In this document: positions 10,978-25,900 of the stretch, piece after piece | Numbering within the stretch: position 1 is the stretch's first letter | Layout: every line of letters starts with the position of its first letter | DNA from: Thereva unica | Taxonomy: Eukaryota > Arthropoda > Insecta > Diptera > Therevidae | Assembly: GCA_949987705.1 (NCBI GenBank) | Contig: OX465282.1 | Coordinates: 87,222,070 to 87,286,069, forward strand | Direction of reading: 5' to 3' | DNA length: 64,000 nt | Notes under the pieces: generated by a model | What the model was told of the DNA's origin: nothing | The model's database searches: none | The model's input: only the letters and a program-made list of their open reading frames with translations | Made by a program: the position numbers and the translations under genes

Positions 10978-13900
10978 GTAAAAAGGGTTTTTTATATTAA
11001 CATTGTACATAACTTATAGATTAGAAATAAAATGCTTAGAATGTTATTATTAATTATATAACATGTTAAATAAACTAAAACGAATTAATTATGCTTTTAA
11101 TGAAGGTAACTCCACAATCACCAGAATTCATTCCATCACGTATAAATTCTTCGCCCAGCTTTTATTCTCCGTACCCACCAATATTAAACAATGGAGGTGC
11201 TATAAACTCATCTTCAGTTAAGTCAACATCTAGTATATCTACACCCATATTGGGTAATCAGGCAGCAAATTCAACAGTACCGGGAAGTGTGTCTTCTGTA
11301 AATGCACAGTCTGCAGTAGCTACACCAACTGCTACGTCATCGTTTTCGGTGACACCATTAAAAGGTAGAAGTACTTTAATACGTAATGATTCACCTCAAA
11401 GTGGTGGGGATACTTCACCCAGGCAAATTACACCACAAACATCTCCAATTCCAACAACATTGCCCGCTGGTGTACATCAGGTAGAATTAAACATTTTTAT
11501 AATGTATACAAAACTAAATTAGTTGTTAATTAAATTTACAGGAGAATGTTGGTGGAACAATTTACTTCTATCCGACTGCCAATCATACTTCCAGTCAAAA
11601 CAGTTCCGCGGCAACTGAAACAATAACAGCACCACAGACAAGCAGTTCGTCGTTACTATACTCGCATCCTGGTCATGTTTATCCTGGCCCAGCATCAAGT
11701 GTGATAAGCATGCAGCCAAAAACTCAACTATCATCTGCATTTTTTATGCCAGAAGAAATGCGCAGTGAAATACAGGCACGCAACGAGATATCAAATTTAC
11801 TGTTAGATAATGCTGACAGTGCCAATTTGCCAATTGAAGTCGATAATTATCATTCACTATATCCACTCGAACCGCAGCCACTTCACCCAAAACTTCCATC
11901 GCCGTCATCAACATACAAAGCGACAAATAGTACAACTGGTATTAAATACTGCCTAAGAAGGCTACACGGTAATGTCTTAAGATATGTAATGTTAGTTCTA
12001 TTAAGTGAATATGATTAATGTTCATCTAGGTTTCCGTCTTCAATCTACAAAATGTATGGCTATTATTGAAATGTGGAAGAAACTCCAGCATTCAAACGTT
12101 GTACAATTGCGCGAAGTTTTTACGACAAAAGCATTTGGTGATCATTGTAAGATATAAAGAGAAACAATATCAATTCATAATGTCACTAAAAAAACTATAA
12201 TTTAACAGCATTAGTATTAGTTTACGATTATCATCCAGGCTCGCAAACCTTACTGTCAAAATATTTTACACCTTCTTCAGAAACAAACGGTTACACAGAT
12301 CCATTCCCTGGGGAGGCTAGACCATTTAGGTGAGAAAGCTAAACGATTTTTTTTTCTTCAAGTGTTAAAGAAATTAATTGTTATACCCTCTCGGGGCTTG
12401 TTTTCTTTATTAATTAGTCATAAAAGCAATTTACAAAGAACGCCCAACGGACCATTACTTTCTGAAACAACTATTTGGGCTATTATAATGCAATTAACAG
12501 CAGGATTACGTGCAATACACCAAGCGGGTCTTGCTTGTAGGTAAGTTGTAAACGGGAAAGGTTTCTTTTCCGTTCTTCTAAATTAATCTCAAATCAAACC
12601 TCATTGATTTGTTTGGAACTATTCTTATAGGAATTTGGACTTATACAAATATATTAATTCTATTTATCCCAGGACTTTGGATCCAACGAAAATAATTGTG
12701 ACGGGACGAAGGGTTCGATTTAGTTTTCTAGGTATATCAGACATACTTTCCTATGACCCAAACACAAATCCCTTAGCTGTTGTTAATGTTTACCAACAGG
12801 TACGTAAACTTGTGATTGCTTTATAAAAAGAATCATAGCGACTTTTTGGTTTTTCTTTTCTTTTAAATTTATTTAATTAAGAAAGACATTTTTGCAGTGT
12901 TCTTTGAATTTTTATATTTAAAAAAAAATGAAAGTTTTTTCTTTAAGATTTCCAAGCGTTTTTTTATTACATACAATGTTAATTTGCTTTATTTAGTTTT
13001 GACTACATTGAAATAATTCAGAACAATTAATATTATTAAGAAATAGGTCTTAAAAGCTTGAAATAAAATATTATGTTTTATAATTTAGATTAATAGACTG
13101 ATAATAGATTCGGTCTAGTTGTTGAGAAAATATCATTTATATTTATAGAGATTAGGAAACATTTGCCTAAACTTAAAATTCTTAATCAATCTGATATGTC
13201 GCATTACTATAGGAATGCATATGACCATTTTAGGTTTTCGTGGAATTGCAGCTCGTTATTAACGGTTTCATCTTTTGTCTTAATGTGTTAAGAGATGTTT
13301 GTTTAGTGGGTTGGAATATGAGATAATTCGAATCCTCCGTTAATATCTATCCAAGCCTCCTCTAGGGCATATCTCCAAATTTGACGGTCCCTGCTCCTGC
13401 AGCATATCTTTGTGCGTCAGTCGTCACAGAGCCGATCAATTTCCTGCCACAAGCCGTTTTGGGATACGATTGTCCTCACTCTGTAAGTTTTTATAAACGT
13501 TGAAAGTTAAGGGTCGTCAAAAATGTCATAAAACTCGTTGTTATATCGCCATTATTCCACCCTCTCTCGGCCTATTCTGCACCTGAATACTTTTCTTCAA
13601 AAGTGCTGACTCATTCCTCTATATCCTGGGTCATAGTCCAAGTTCCGCTACCATAGCACAGTGTTGGCCTTATGACGTTTCGTAGAGTGAGAGTTTTTCT
13701 TTGCACAAATCTTGAGTACAGTATTTAATTTTGGGCATAAAAGGCCAGTAGTATTCGTCGGGTTACCTCTTGCCCCAGTAGGGAATGGAAGCCTTCCAGA
13801 GTCGATTCTGTACACTTTCCTTCGAATGCGTAATAGCTACTTTCTAGATCGAATCATCCCTTCTCATTGCGATGTCCTAGGGTCGAAGGCATATCGGCCA

Positions 13901-16900
13901 CCTTTTGCAGTACAATTCATTCCAATATGAAGGCATAAGAGCTACCTTTTGCTTTACCATACCTTCCAAAAACCGGTTTTAAAAAGAAGGTGGGAGAGAG
14001 ACGACCGAAGGCAGATAATTATTACATCATCTTATGTTATGAGAGGCTTCAGCATATTCCTTCAAAGGGAAAAGTTTGTATGTTCCTTATGCATGATACT
14101 TTGCAATACCATTCCTTCCAATAGCCATCGATTCACATTGCTTCCAACATCTACAAAGATATACTGCATTCCGAATTCATGAATTCGTAAATTCCCTACT
14201 GGGGCGTTTCCTCTTTTCTTTTTGTGTTTGTAGGCCCAAGGTAAACCGACTACTTATAGGCTTTGTTCGTCGATAGTTATATTTCTTTTCATTCTATATC
14301 TTTCAGCTCTGAGTTGTTGCATCATCTTTTTCTTTTTTATGTTTAGGCTAGGTTGATCGCACTTCCATCAGCCCGAAATAGTTGCGGCACGTGCATGTTA
14401 TACTACATGCTATTCCGCTGATGGCTGACTACCAACAGGGAAAGACTACTTATAAGGATTAAGGGGTCTGTGTGCGTATCACTTTGATCAGTGTGCAATG
14501 CACTAGACTTGAGGAGAAAATTTCGTTGAACCTTTCAGCGAGCATGTACAAATTATATAATACGATATGTCATTGTTGGTGAATAGCGCGAGATCTTTCG
14601 TTTTATATTAACGAAACCGAAACTTTTTTTGGGATTCTTAATGATGCTATCCCCAATAGAATTAAGGTACGCAGCAAAGTCCTCTCGTGACCTAAGACTA
14701 AATTCTGAGGCTAACCTAGAGTATTCTAATTTGAGTTCCGAATTTACTTGAATATTTTTTTAATCAATTTCTATAATAGTCTAAGTGCCTTTTTATGGTG
14801 CCCTAAAAATTTATAGATACTGGTTTTTTAGCAATCATAGTCGTATGGGATGGCGATGATACGCGCGAAACAAAACTCGTCCGACAAAAGTGCTGGGCCG
14901 TTAAGGGTGTCTACCACCTCAAAAACCTGCTAAATTACGGGCTTATTAATAAATTGAATCAGCTGATTTTTTCAGGATCGTTTAAGAAAAATGTGTGGAA
15001 TTACATTGTGTATGTGTCCGACAAAATTTTTTGCCGATTTTGCTGTGCGACGAGTCAAAGGCGTCTATGTTATGAAGGAAAAAAATTTATAGATAACCGT
15101 CGGACACCATAAAGAGGTCGACTTTCGAGGAACGTGGGGAAAAAGCCGCGGTTTCAAGAATTTTCGCAAAAGAAAAGTTGGTAATCCATCCAAAAAGTTT
15201 AAAGAGAATATGTATAATTTTTTTTTGTTCCTAGACTATAACGTATTTCTCTGATTACATAGATGGCTTTAGGTATTTTGGCAATCGGTACGAAATAATT
15301 TTATGTGCCCTTCCCTTTTTTCAAATAAAAAAAAAATTTTTTTTGGTAGATTACCTATGTTATTATGCACAAATTATACAATAATTCGAGTAAAAATAAA
15401 ATATAGCCTTACAAAGGCCGAACACCGGCCGCTTGGGAGCACATATGGGCTCACGACGGCCAAACTTGACCAAAAGATTTAAATCGCCGAGCTCTGGACA
15501 TACGACGGCAAATTTTAACCAAAAAAAGAATCTGCTCCAAGTGTATTATCATTTTCGATATGTGCATTGATCCTTTCGATTTATCGTACTTAAAGATATA
15601 CATGCACAAGAGAAACCAGCTCTTCAGTCGTCGGTTTGTTTTTCGTAATGTGTGGTGCGTGTTGGTGTTGATTTCTATTTTAGTGGGACATTTTTAACCG
15701 CTCGAAAAAAAAAACAATTGAAATTGATCTGATGCCCGACACATGTCCCAGAACTATGTTTAAATAAGGGTCAGTGTTCGCCCGTTGTAAAGCCTTCCTT
15801 TATTTTTACTCGAGAAAGTAAGTACGAGTATCGTCGTCGTCGGCCAAATTACACGCAATTGTATTAACACAGGAAATATGATAATGGTCAGGCGGCATTA
15901 AGGGCTAGTTCGTAAAAGCAAGTGGAAGTAGTAGCAAGTGCTACCCTTCCCATCTGTAGATACACTCACTCAAAAATTTGTTGCAAAGTTTGGATGACTG
16001 GGATGATGTAGCTGCTAGTAAAAACTGCATTATCCCAGTCATCAATCGATTTTTGTGTGATAAGTTTAGGACAAATAATTTAATTTCCAAAACATTGCAA
16101 CACATTTTTGAGTGAATATAGATTAATTTGTCTATGGTGTTATGAAAAAATGGTATTCCACTTCCACAGTAATTTGTTAGTCTTTTGACTGAAGACTTTT
16201 GTTCAAAAATAAATAAAAATTGACTCACGTAGAATCTTGTAATGTACATACATACCTCTCCAAATTGCAATTAATGCGTCGTCCAGTCGGGTCATAAAAA
16301 TTTAAAGTTGCGGTAAAGTTCCGCTTTTTTTAGCTCCTGTGCATATCATGTGTTGTGTCTGGTATTGTGGAGGTGTTATAATTTAAAACGGGACAATGGC
16401 GCCCTCGGGCAGTCGCCCGGGTTCCCCCTAAAAACGGTTCTGTAGATATCGAACATTTCTATCTAGCCAAGGTTCCGATAGTTAATTCCTTTTTATAATT
16501 TTGGGATCATTCTTGTCAATAATATTCAAAATAATAGTGTAGTGTATGAATTAGTGAAGATAAGATCCAATCATTTATCAGAAGAATTTGGTTGCTTGAT
16601 AATTTGATATGTCATTCCCATGAGAAGTGTCGATAAGCTTTATATCACGTCATTTATGGCCTTAATGGGTTATCTTCATCGTCTGTGATAAATTAAAAAT
16701 TAGTACGTACGATTTTATTTGCTCAAAAGTACGAATTAAACTTCTTGCGTTGTGTTTTAAAATTGGCAATTTCATTGCAAGATTTTTTAATATTTTCCCC
16801 AGTTTTTTTTTCTATTGAAAAATGGTTGGGCGCTTAGTGTTATATTGTACATCTCTTTTAATTTCTTCCTGATCACCAGCTTCCTAAGTTGTTTATAGAT

Positions 16901-19900
16901 TTTCTCTGAAGATCCTTTTATTTTGTTCAATTTCGAAATAGGTTAGGTTAGCAGATTTAAGAGAAGCTTATTAATAAAAAATCAATCTCCCTTTTTATAA
17001 CGTATGTCATATTTGAGCTAAATGAAGATGATAGAAGCTAGAATTCGAAATATCACTTTTCGGTTATTAAATTTCTTATTAACACGAAACAATTTACAAT
17101 AGCTTGCGCTTTTGCAAACAATTATTACTTACATTATAAGATAGATTACCAGAACGAAAAAAGTAAATCCTTAAAGAAAAAACTTCCATATTTTCTATGT
17201 CAAACAATATTTATCAAATAAGTTTCGTCACATCTTAAAAGTAAACGAAAATGTAATGCAAAACAAAAAACATTAAATAAAAGAAATGTATCTCTGCAAT
17301 TTAATAACAAAAACGATGAAATTTTCCATTTAGGAGGATTTAACATCACTTGGTAAGTTAGTATTAGCTTTGGCCTGCAGATGTCTCCATTCTGTACATA
17401 GAGATAATGTTCAAGCGAGCATTGAACTTGTATCTAGACAATATTCGTCCGATTTGCGAAATCTTATAATGTAAGTCAAAATTAAATTTATGTTTTTTGT
17501 AACTTTAATTTGTACTTTTTTTGGTTTTTTGATCATGCATTATTTTCTTTATATTTGGTTTTAAAAACGTGTTTTTTTGTTAAGACTTCGCTTACAAACT
17601 AATCTTCTTTTAAAGAGATTAAGTGGAAATGCTTCTGAGAAACAAGAAAAATTACGGCTGTTATTTTATTATTATTAACTTTTGCATGGTTTGGAATTTT
17701 ATTTTGTAGAAGAAATGAAAATTTAGCGATTTTATAAAGAAAACTCTCAACGACAAAACTAGAATAGAAAATTGGTTAAAGCTAACAAAGTTACTAAAAC
17801 TAGAACCTATAAGAGTACAGAAAGGCCCAACGACTATTTAAAAGAATCACAAAAAAAATATAATTGTTTTCTACAGAAATAAATATAAAAACAACGTACA
17901 AAACATGTTGATAAATGGGGAATTTATTGTCATATTTCCACCATTTGCCAAAATTATTACTAAAAAAACAAAAATTATCTCATAGTATTTTTTTGTTTTT
18001 CTTCGATTTTTTATTTATTTTAGCTACCTTTTAACCACTACAACGAGGCGTTCTGTGACTGATTTGATGCCAATGATTGGTGCTCGTTTCTATACACAAT
18101 TAGACGCCTTACAAAGTCAATGTGATATGCAAGAGGATGAATTGGCCAAAGAAATGGAAAATGGTCGACTTTACAGACTTCTCGTTAAATTAGGTTGTAT
18201 CAACGAAAGGCCAGAGTAAGGAGAAATTATTTAATTTTATTCGATTGTCTTTTTTTTTAAATATAGTATTTTAATTTTACTTCTTAATTTTTTTGAAGCT
18301 TCAACATGGATGTAACATGGTCTGAAACTGGTGATAGGTATATGCTGAAATTGTTCCGTGATTATTTGTTCCATTCCGTCACTGAAGATGGAAGACCCTG
18401 GTTAGATCACGCACATATAGTTCAATGTCTCAATAAATTGGATGCTGGCACAATGGAAAAGGTAATCATATTATTAATTACCAATTTATACGACAAACGT
18501 ATAAGAAGACTTGTTAAAATTTAAAACAATTATATTTTTATAATTGTACAAAACAAACTTATAGAAATATCTTAGTTAATTTTTGAGTCATAATAATTTT
18601 GTGAATTTATTTGCAATGATAGCGGTATTTTTTCTCGTTCGTAATGTAATGGGGGTCGCATGGCGACGAAAATTTAATTCACGTTCCTCCTTTAAGTGTC
18701 ATATGTAAGAGAAAGGCAGTTAAGGTTTTTGTAGATTATATGTTATTGGTACTAAATTCGAACGCACAGTCAATTGGGCTATTAGACTAACGAATTTATT
18801 CGACGTGAAGCCTGAACAGTGAAAACTTACTTGGTTTGAAGTTGCAATGTCCAATGGCATTGTCAACTGGTGGGTAATGGATTCATATATTTAATTTAAT
18901 AACTTATAGTCCAAGAGCCCGTGAACGCCAGACCTACGTCATAGTATAAACATTGAAAATTTTTCTACGTAAGGACACTACAGCACGTAAAAATGTTTGT
19001 CTACTAAGAACCTTGAGCCGCAGTGGCTTTGACAGATAACAGGTAGCAAAAGTGGTCAAAAAGTGACGACAATAACAACAACGGTGATGAAAATGTGATG
19101 ACCGGGTACAAACTTAATTACTAAGTTTTACGCAAAGTCACACAACATATTCCGAATACGATAAACACGATCAATAACGATCGATCGGAACACTTCATCG
19201 ATCACCGAACCCAAAGTTCAGTGATCTTGCCGTTTTCTCCGTCCATATCGAGATAGCCAATTTCCGGCATCTCCGTTTATCATTACATTATTACTGGGAC
19301 CGTGAAACCCAAAGCCTCGTCGCGCGCCAAATAAAAATAAAAGCAATAAATAAGTTTAAGGGAATTTAAGTAGTAGACCCTTTTATAAAATACTTACTAC
19401 AACAATCATAGTGATAATAAAGTGTTAAACAATAAACCTTTAAATCGTGTTTTATAAAACCACATGGTGAAGAAACAACAAAAATGACAATTCTCTGGAG
19501 CCAATCCTCCAAAAGAGAATTAAAGGCCGTTAAGGATGTGTGTATGTAACTGTAATTCACAAGCCAGTTTAATTAAATTTCAAATTAATGTGCAGAGTAC
19601 ATTTTTACTTAATACAAGAAAATATTATATATGAAAAATGTAGATCACGTTTTTCTTAACATAAAAGTAGTCATGTGTTTTGTCGAAAGCGTGAGTGGTG
19701 TCGACGTAAATCGAGGAAAACACTTTCATCCTTCTTTTAATTTTTTGAACCATTTTTACTGGACTATATAGCTAATTGCGGCAGGCAAAGTACTTCCAGC
19801 CTCGAATAATATCTGCTGCATTTTTTAATGTGGATGAACTTTTTTGCTTAATTTTCTGATGTTTTACCTCTTTCGTTCGCATGCAAATTTCGAACGAGAC

Positions 19901-22900
19901 ATCCCACACATTTAAGTTCTATACAAACTTGACATGACAATTATTTAAATTACCAATTTTTGGAAACCATTCTTTTGAATGTTGATTTCTGAGAGCTAAG
20001 TTATTTATTTGACTTTCGGCTTTGTATTACTTCGCTATTGGCACGATTTGTTGTTTCGGAATCAGAAGATACCATTAATTGTAATTTGTGACGTTACCCT
20101 TGCGAGATCCAATTTTATTCATTAGACTCAGATATATTTTTTTTTCCAGTCGAGTTAAATGAATCCTTCTTCTTTATATCCATACATCCACAATGGCGCT
20201 ATAGAGTCGATCCATCTTGTAACGTCAGGAGCGGCGGGTCTACTCTGATATGCCCAAAGTTTAAATAATTGAAACTCCTGTTACGTGAATATACATTTTA
20301 TTACTAGAAGTTCTATATACACAACTATCGACAGGAGGGAAAGAGATGGAAATAAAGGGTATTAGTCGATCGGCGCCTTTGAAAGTTGATGGGTTCTTGA
20401 AACCTTGACTTTTACAGTTTTAGATAGGTGGGAGTATTCTGCGTAGATTGCGATTTCTTCCACCCATACGCTTTTTTGTTCGTCTATCCAAGACCTATTC
20501 ACAACTAGACGTTTCGAAATTTTTACTGATACACCCTGTATATCCTCGCAACAGTGCAAATTGTCTTGAAAGCCAGCTTTTCAACCAGCTAACAAACTTC
20601 TTGGGAGTCCACAGGATTAGAACGACTGATCTATTTATTTTTGGTAAATCTCTGTAGTTTTATCCTATAGCCCAAGTTCATTATCCAATAGAATAATCTA
20701 TATCTATATCATAATTTATTATTAATTTATTATAAATTGTAATACTAAAAAATGTTCGTTAGCGAAAACATCTATCCGTCTGGCGTCGTGTACACCCTGT
20801 CCCTTGCGTAAACAAACATTCATACTTATCCAAAGAACACTGAGCGATGGACAACAGTCCGGTTTTTGTCAACAAGCAGCCTTAGATAATAACAGTCAAC
20901 GGCCTTTCCACTCGAACGAAATTCTGACTCAAAAAAAGCTTACTTTTTTTTTTTTTTTTATGTGGTAAAGTCAAGCTTAGGAATTACCCTTTGTACTACT
21001 AGTTTGTCATGTCGTTCGAGTCATGGCCAGTCTCTAGTAGTAAGCTTGCTTTGAAGGATAGAGGAGAAGGGATAGGTTAGGGGTCTGGAGGGTGCGTGAG
21101 TAGATGTCTATGAACCTTGCGTTTGAACTCTGAGATGTTATATGAGCTCGGAAACACCGACTGCGGAAGAGAATTCCACAACCGAGTTGTTCTATTTATA
21201 AACGAACTACTAAAATGTAATGTGCGCGAAGGGGAGGGCTGAAGGGTGAAGGGGTGAGCCGAGTTGGCTAGTCTTGTGTTGCGGGAAAAAAATTGCCGTG
21301 TAGGCAGGAGGTTTCTAATTTCGGTGGAACACTCACTATGGTAATAGCGGTAAAATTTGCTAAGTGCTGCAACATTCCTACGGTGGCTTAAAGGGTCGAT
21401 GGAGGAGCAAAGGGTGCTATCGCCAATGAGTTTGATGGCGCGATTTTGCACCTGGTCGAGCCAAGCCAAGGTGGTTTTTGGGGCTCCCGCCCAAATATAC
21501 GAGTTGTATTCAAGGCGGGGCCGAATGTAGGACTTGTAGATTGTAGCCAGAGCAGATGACTGGAGGAGGAACTTGCATCTCTTGAGGAATCCCAGGCATT
21601 GGAAAGCTTGTTTGGCGATTTGGAATATGTGATTGTTCCATCGCAGATCTGATGATAAGGTTACGCCTAGGATGTTAAGAGATGGGTCAGCCATTACATT
21701 CTTTTTGTCCACTGAGATAGAGGGACGGGTGGTGCAGGTTTTTGTAGAGATAAGACAGTACTTTGTTTTGGATGCGTTGAATTCGACACGATTCTTGCGG
21801 CCCCAAGCAAGAATGAGTTCAATGTCCTCGTTAATAGAATTGGACATGAGTTCACGGTCGACGGGACAAGGTCTGGCACGTGCTTGTCTTGTATTATCAA
21901 AGGTGTGGGAGTAACGCAGAGTACCGTCATCGGCGAAACTGTGAAGTGGGTTGGAGGGGATTGAGAGCAGATCATTAATAAATATGAGAAAGAGGGTAGG
22001 TGAGAGAATAGAGCCTTGGGGGACGCCGGCCGAGATGGAATGAGGTTTGGATTCGACGCCATCCAATACTACCTTGATTGAACGGCCAGAAAGAAAGCTC
22101 TCAATCCAGTTCTTTAGAACTGAGTCGATACCAATAGCTTGGAGTTTAGACAGCAGAGCGAGATGCCATACTCTGTCGAAAGCCTTGGAAATATCTAGAG
22201 CAACAAGACCAGACTCACCGAAGCGATGGATGTTTTGGTTGAGGGCCTCAGTCAGACACACAAGAAGGTCGCCAGTAGCTCTTTTCGGTCTAAAGCCGTA
22301 CTGCCTGTCGTGTAGAATTTGGTTGGATTCCAGATATTTCATCAGCCTTTTGTTGATTATTGTCTCCATGATTTTGGAGAGAACAGGAGTAATTGCTATT
22401 GGGCGGTAGTTTAAAGGGTCGCTGGCTTCACCTTTTTTGGGAATGGGCTGAACATGAGCTAGTTTCCAAGAGTTTGGATAAACTCCGGAGAAGTAGGACA
22501 GGGCGAAAAGTTTGCGCAGAGGTTTAGCCAGGGGTGAGGCACATTTATTGAGTACCATAGGGGGGATATTGTCGGGGCCAGTGGATTTATTGACGTCGAG
22601 CACTTTGAGACACTTGTACACCTCGCGAGTCCTGAAGAAAATTCCGTCCATTGAATGGGCGTTGCGTTCGAGAACCGGTGGAAGCGTATCAGTTTCAGGT
22701 AAGGAAGAATTAGAGGCGAACAGAGATGCCAATAAGTCGGCCTTGGATTTGCTTTCTGCTGTCACCTTTCCTCCATAAATAAATGGAGGGGTTGTGGAAG
22801 ACGTAAAATTCTTCTTGATGGAAGTTACCAAGGACCAGAAGTTTTTGCTGCCTACGCGTGTGTTGAGGATCTTGTTTCTCAACTTGTCATCGAATGACGC

Positions 22901-25900
22901 TTTGACCTTCCTGATGATGGAGTTGCAGGAGTTCCTTGATTTCATATACTCACGCCGAAGTGACTCGCTTGGGGAACGTTTGTACACTTGCGTTATTTCC
23001 AGTAGAGTGATCACCAGTAAACTTCAGTGTTAAGTAAAAACTTCGTTGTCGGGTAGGGCGCATGAGCGCAGAGCTTTTTTATATCCATCTTGAGCCTTTC
23101 AGAAAATGAAAGTTTTCAGGATTCCTTTGATAGTACTCCTTGAATTTTGATTCATGTTAAGACAGTTCTTGAGAAACAACAGACGAGCTAAGGTGCACAT
23201 TGGTAAGATTGTAAGCTCCAAATGGAAGAACATTGACCATGGTGTATCCTGATAATTTTTTCTATTGTAAAGTTTACCACATTCTGAAATGTAGGAAATT
23301 TCTTAAATTTCTCCTTACCAGTATAGAAGCAATAAAAACGGTAGAAATAGGTTTTCATATTTGTATGATCTCTGTAAATCAAATTCTCATGTGTGTTTAT
23401 TTTACAATAAGTTTGTCACGGGTAATGCCGTGCGGGCATAAGCTATTTTGAATATGCTCGTCCAGGGGCCGTATTTGGTTTCTCGAGTCGATGGATCGAC
23501 TCGACAAAAAATGCTTCTCGATTTTTTTTAAGTTTCATATTTGGTTTCACGACCAAATCGACAGCTAATCGCAGCCATACAAAACCATCAAATTGGGTGG
23601 TATTACTCCAAGGCAGCAAATCACGTATATTTAATTAAAATAGAAATTGTTAAAAGTTTATTGCATGTATAAATTGAGCTTTTTAATAATTGTCAAACGT
23701 TCTTATCGACACGTAAAGAGACGATATCGTGTCGCCAAATGCCAATTTTTATTTATCGACAGACGACAATGTCGACTCGAGAAACCAAATACGGCCCCAG
23801 GTGTCGATTGGATTTCTTCCGATAGGTGGCGCTCAACATCAAATTTTCATGAAAGTTGTAACACATTCTTTTATAGGTAACACTAAATAAGCACATAATC
23901 TTTTTTGAACGAAGTTCCTTAACGCGGCTTGCAGGTGAGTTGGGAGAAATCGTCACGTAAGAAAATCCGGTATTCTGTGTATGTTTGCGTGCGAGTGTCG
24001 GTCCCAGTAGGCAAATTACGAATTTACGAAATCAGAATGTTTTTCTGTAGAAATTGGAACCAATTTGCACCGATAGCCATAGGAAGAAATGGTAATGCCA
24101 TGCTTGACAAACGTGCAGACTTTTTGCTTTGGTCATTATCGAGGATAGATGCTTTCTTATTGAAATGAATAGAATCTCTCTCACTGTTTCTTTTTAAACG
24201 CTTTATATTAGCTTCACTTGTATCTTGTGTGTAAAAAAAAATCTTGCAACAAGATTTTAACCCACTTTCGTATGCACATATGCACAATTCGAGTGACAAT
24301 GCAACTCACCATTTTGTAAAAAAAAATCAAGATGGCGGTTCCAAGATGACGGACAATTGTTGAAACTGGGTTCCCCGACCCCCGACATGGTTATCAAATG
24401 AAAGGGTATGACAGGTATAATATAAATAGGTGTGTGCCGTCATTCTAAAATCAAAATGGCGGAGGACATAATAGACTAAAAAGTAGAAAATACAACCGAT
24501 CAACATTAAATCTTGCATATACATATGCATAGTTCGCGTGACAATGCAATCTGGCCATTTTGTAAAAAAAATCAAGATGGCGGTTCCAAGATGACCACTG
24601 ACATATAGTAATGGACTGCTGATTGACGATGCTGAATGGCACCATTTTTCTCCAGAAATAGAAGACCTTTTTCATGCAAACAAAAAAATTTTCTTCGAAT
24701 TTAGGAGAAAATAAGTGATAAGATGTTTGTTATAATTAACGGAAACAAATTTCCATCACTCATTTTTATTTATTAGCAGTTTTTTCATTAAATAAATGTA
24801 TTTATTCCAAAACCGTGACGGTTATTTCCCCTGTTTAACGAAGTTTTCAAAATAGCTCAAGAGTGAGACAGAAGAACGAAAACTATACCTGTCTATTTTT
24901 TTCTAATTATGTTTATATAGCTGACATGCGCTGACGATTACAGTTCATTGGGATTTAACGTGGGAGCGAGGCAGAAATAGTTTTTGGTGCCATTTTTTTG
25001 TATGGGATTTTGCTCATTTAGAAGTCCATTACTATATGTCAGTGAAGATGACGGACAATTGTTGTAATTGTGTTCCCCGACCCCCGACATGGGTATCGAA
25101 GGGGTATGACGCTAGGACGACATACTCGTATCTTGTATGAAGCAAATTGTTCAGGGCAACGTTTTTTAAGTTTTGGTTTCAACATTTTGTGATATAAATT
25201 ATTCAGATACGTAGTTCGTATGCACCTCTAACTCGAAAACTATGTTATCTACACATTCGAAACTTTGTGACAAGGTGAAGTATTAGAATTTATGTATACT
25301 GGTGGGCTCAGTTCAGTAACGTTAAGATTGTAAGGTACGCAAGTAGGTCGGGCGTCGTGCAAGCGACGATATAATAGACTAAAAAAAATAAAATGTAACC
25401 GATCAACATCAAATCCTGCTTATATGCATAGTTCGCATAAAAAATCAAGATGGCGATACAGATTTTATTTTGAGTTACATTCGCAGTTGTAGAACAATCG
25501 TAAGGAACTTCGTCCCATGACCGCACCTGTATTTTTTTTATTTAAAGGCGGTGCAAAGAACGAAGGTTTATGCGAATAGGCAATAAAGTCCATTAATAGT
25601 TCGTAAGTTTTGTTAGATGGTGATCATAATCATCGCCACATTTTTATGAAACAAATTCACCATTCAAAAATATTGCTGCATTTGTTAAATCTTTTTGAGA
25701 TCGATCATTGGACACATTTGTGTTTCCGATGGTCAAATATTTGGTAATTACTCCATATTGCTTTCATGATATGCTTTATTTTCTTTTCAATTGTTCTACA
25801 TTCTGTTACACAATTTCCCTTATTTCATATGGGATTTTCTAACAATGGTAGAATCAAATTTTGAATTTTGTGTTTATTTAGCTACAGCCTAAGTATTTTT

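Larger units (their letters stand above)
12800..17333 (+). other. PAN3 intron of 4.5 kb
   Basis: Bounded by donor gtacgt and acceptor catttag. It contains an RTE-like relic (about 13330-13700) and a short inverted-repeat element (about 15960-16118). 13720-15950 and 16120-17330 hold no recognised gene. Confidence 0.85.

Noticed and set aside
11091..11105. ATG at 11091 as the PAN3 start codon
   Set aside because: An acceptor at 11105 joins the preceding exon in phase, and a start here would lack the N-terminal region of the family.
15941..16270. 109-codon minus-strand frame
   Set aside because: Spans both ends of a short inverted-repeat element; no domain.
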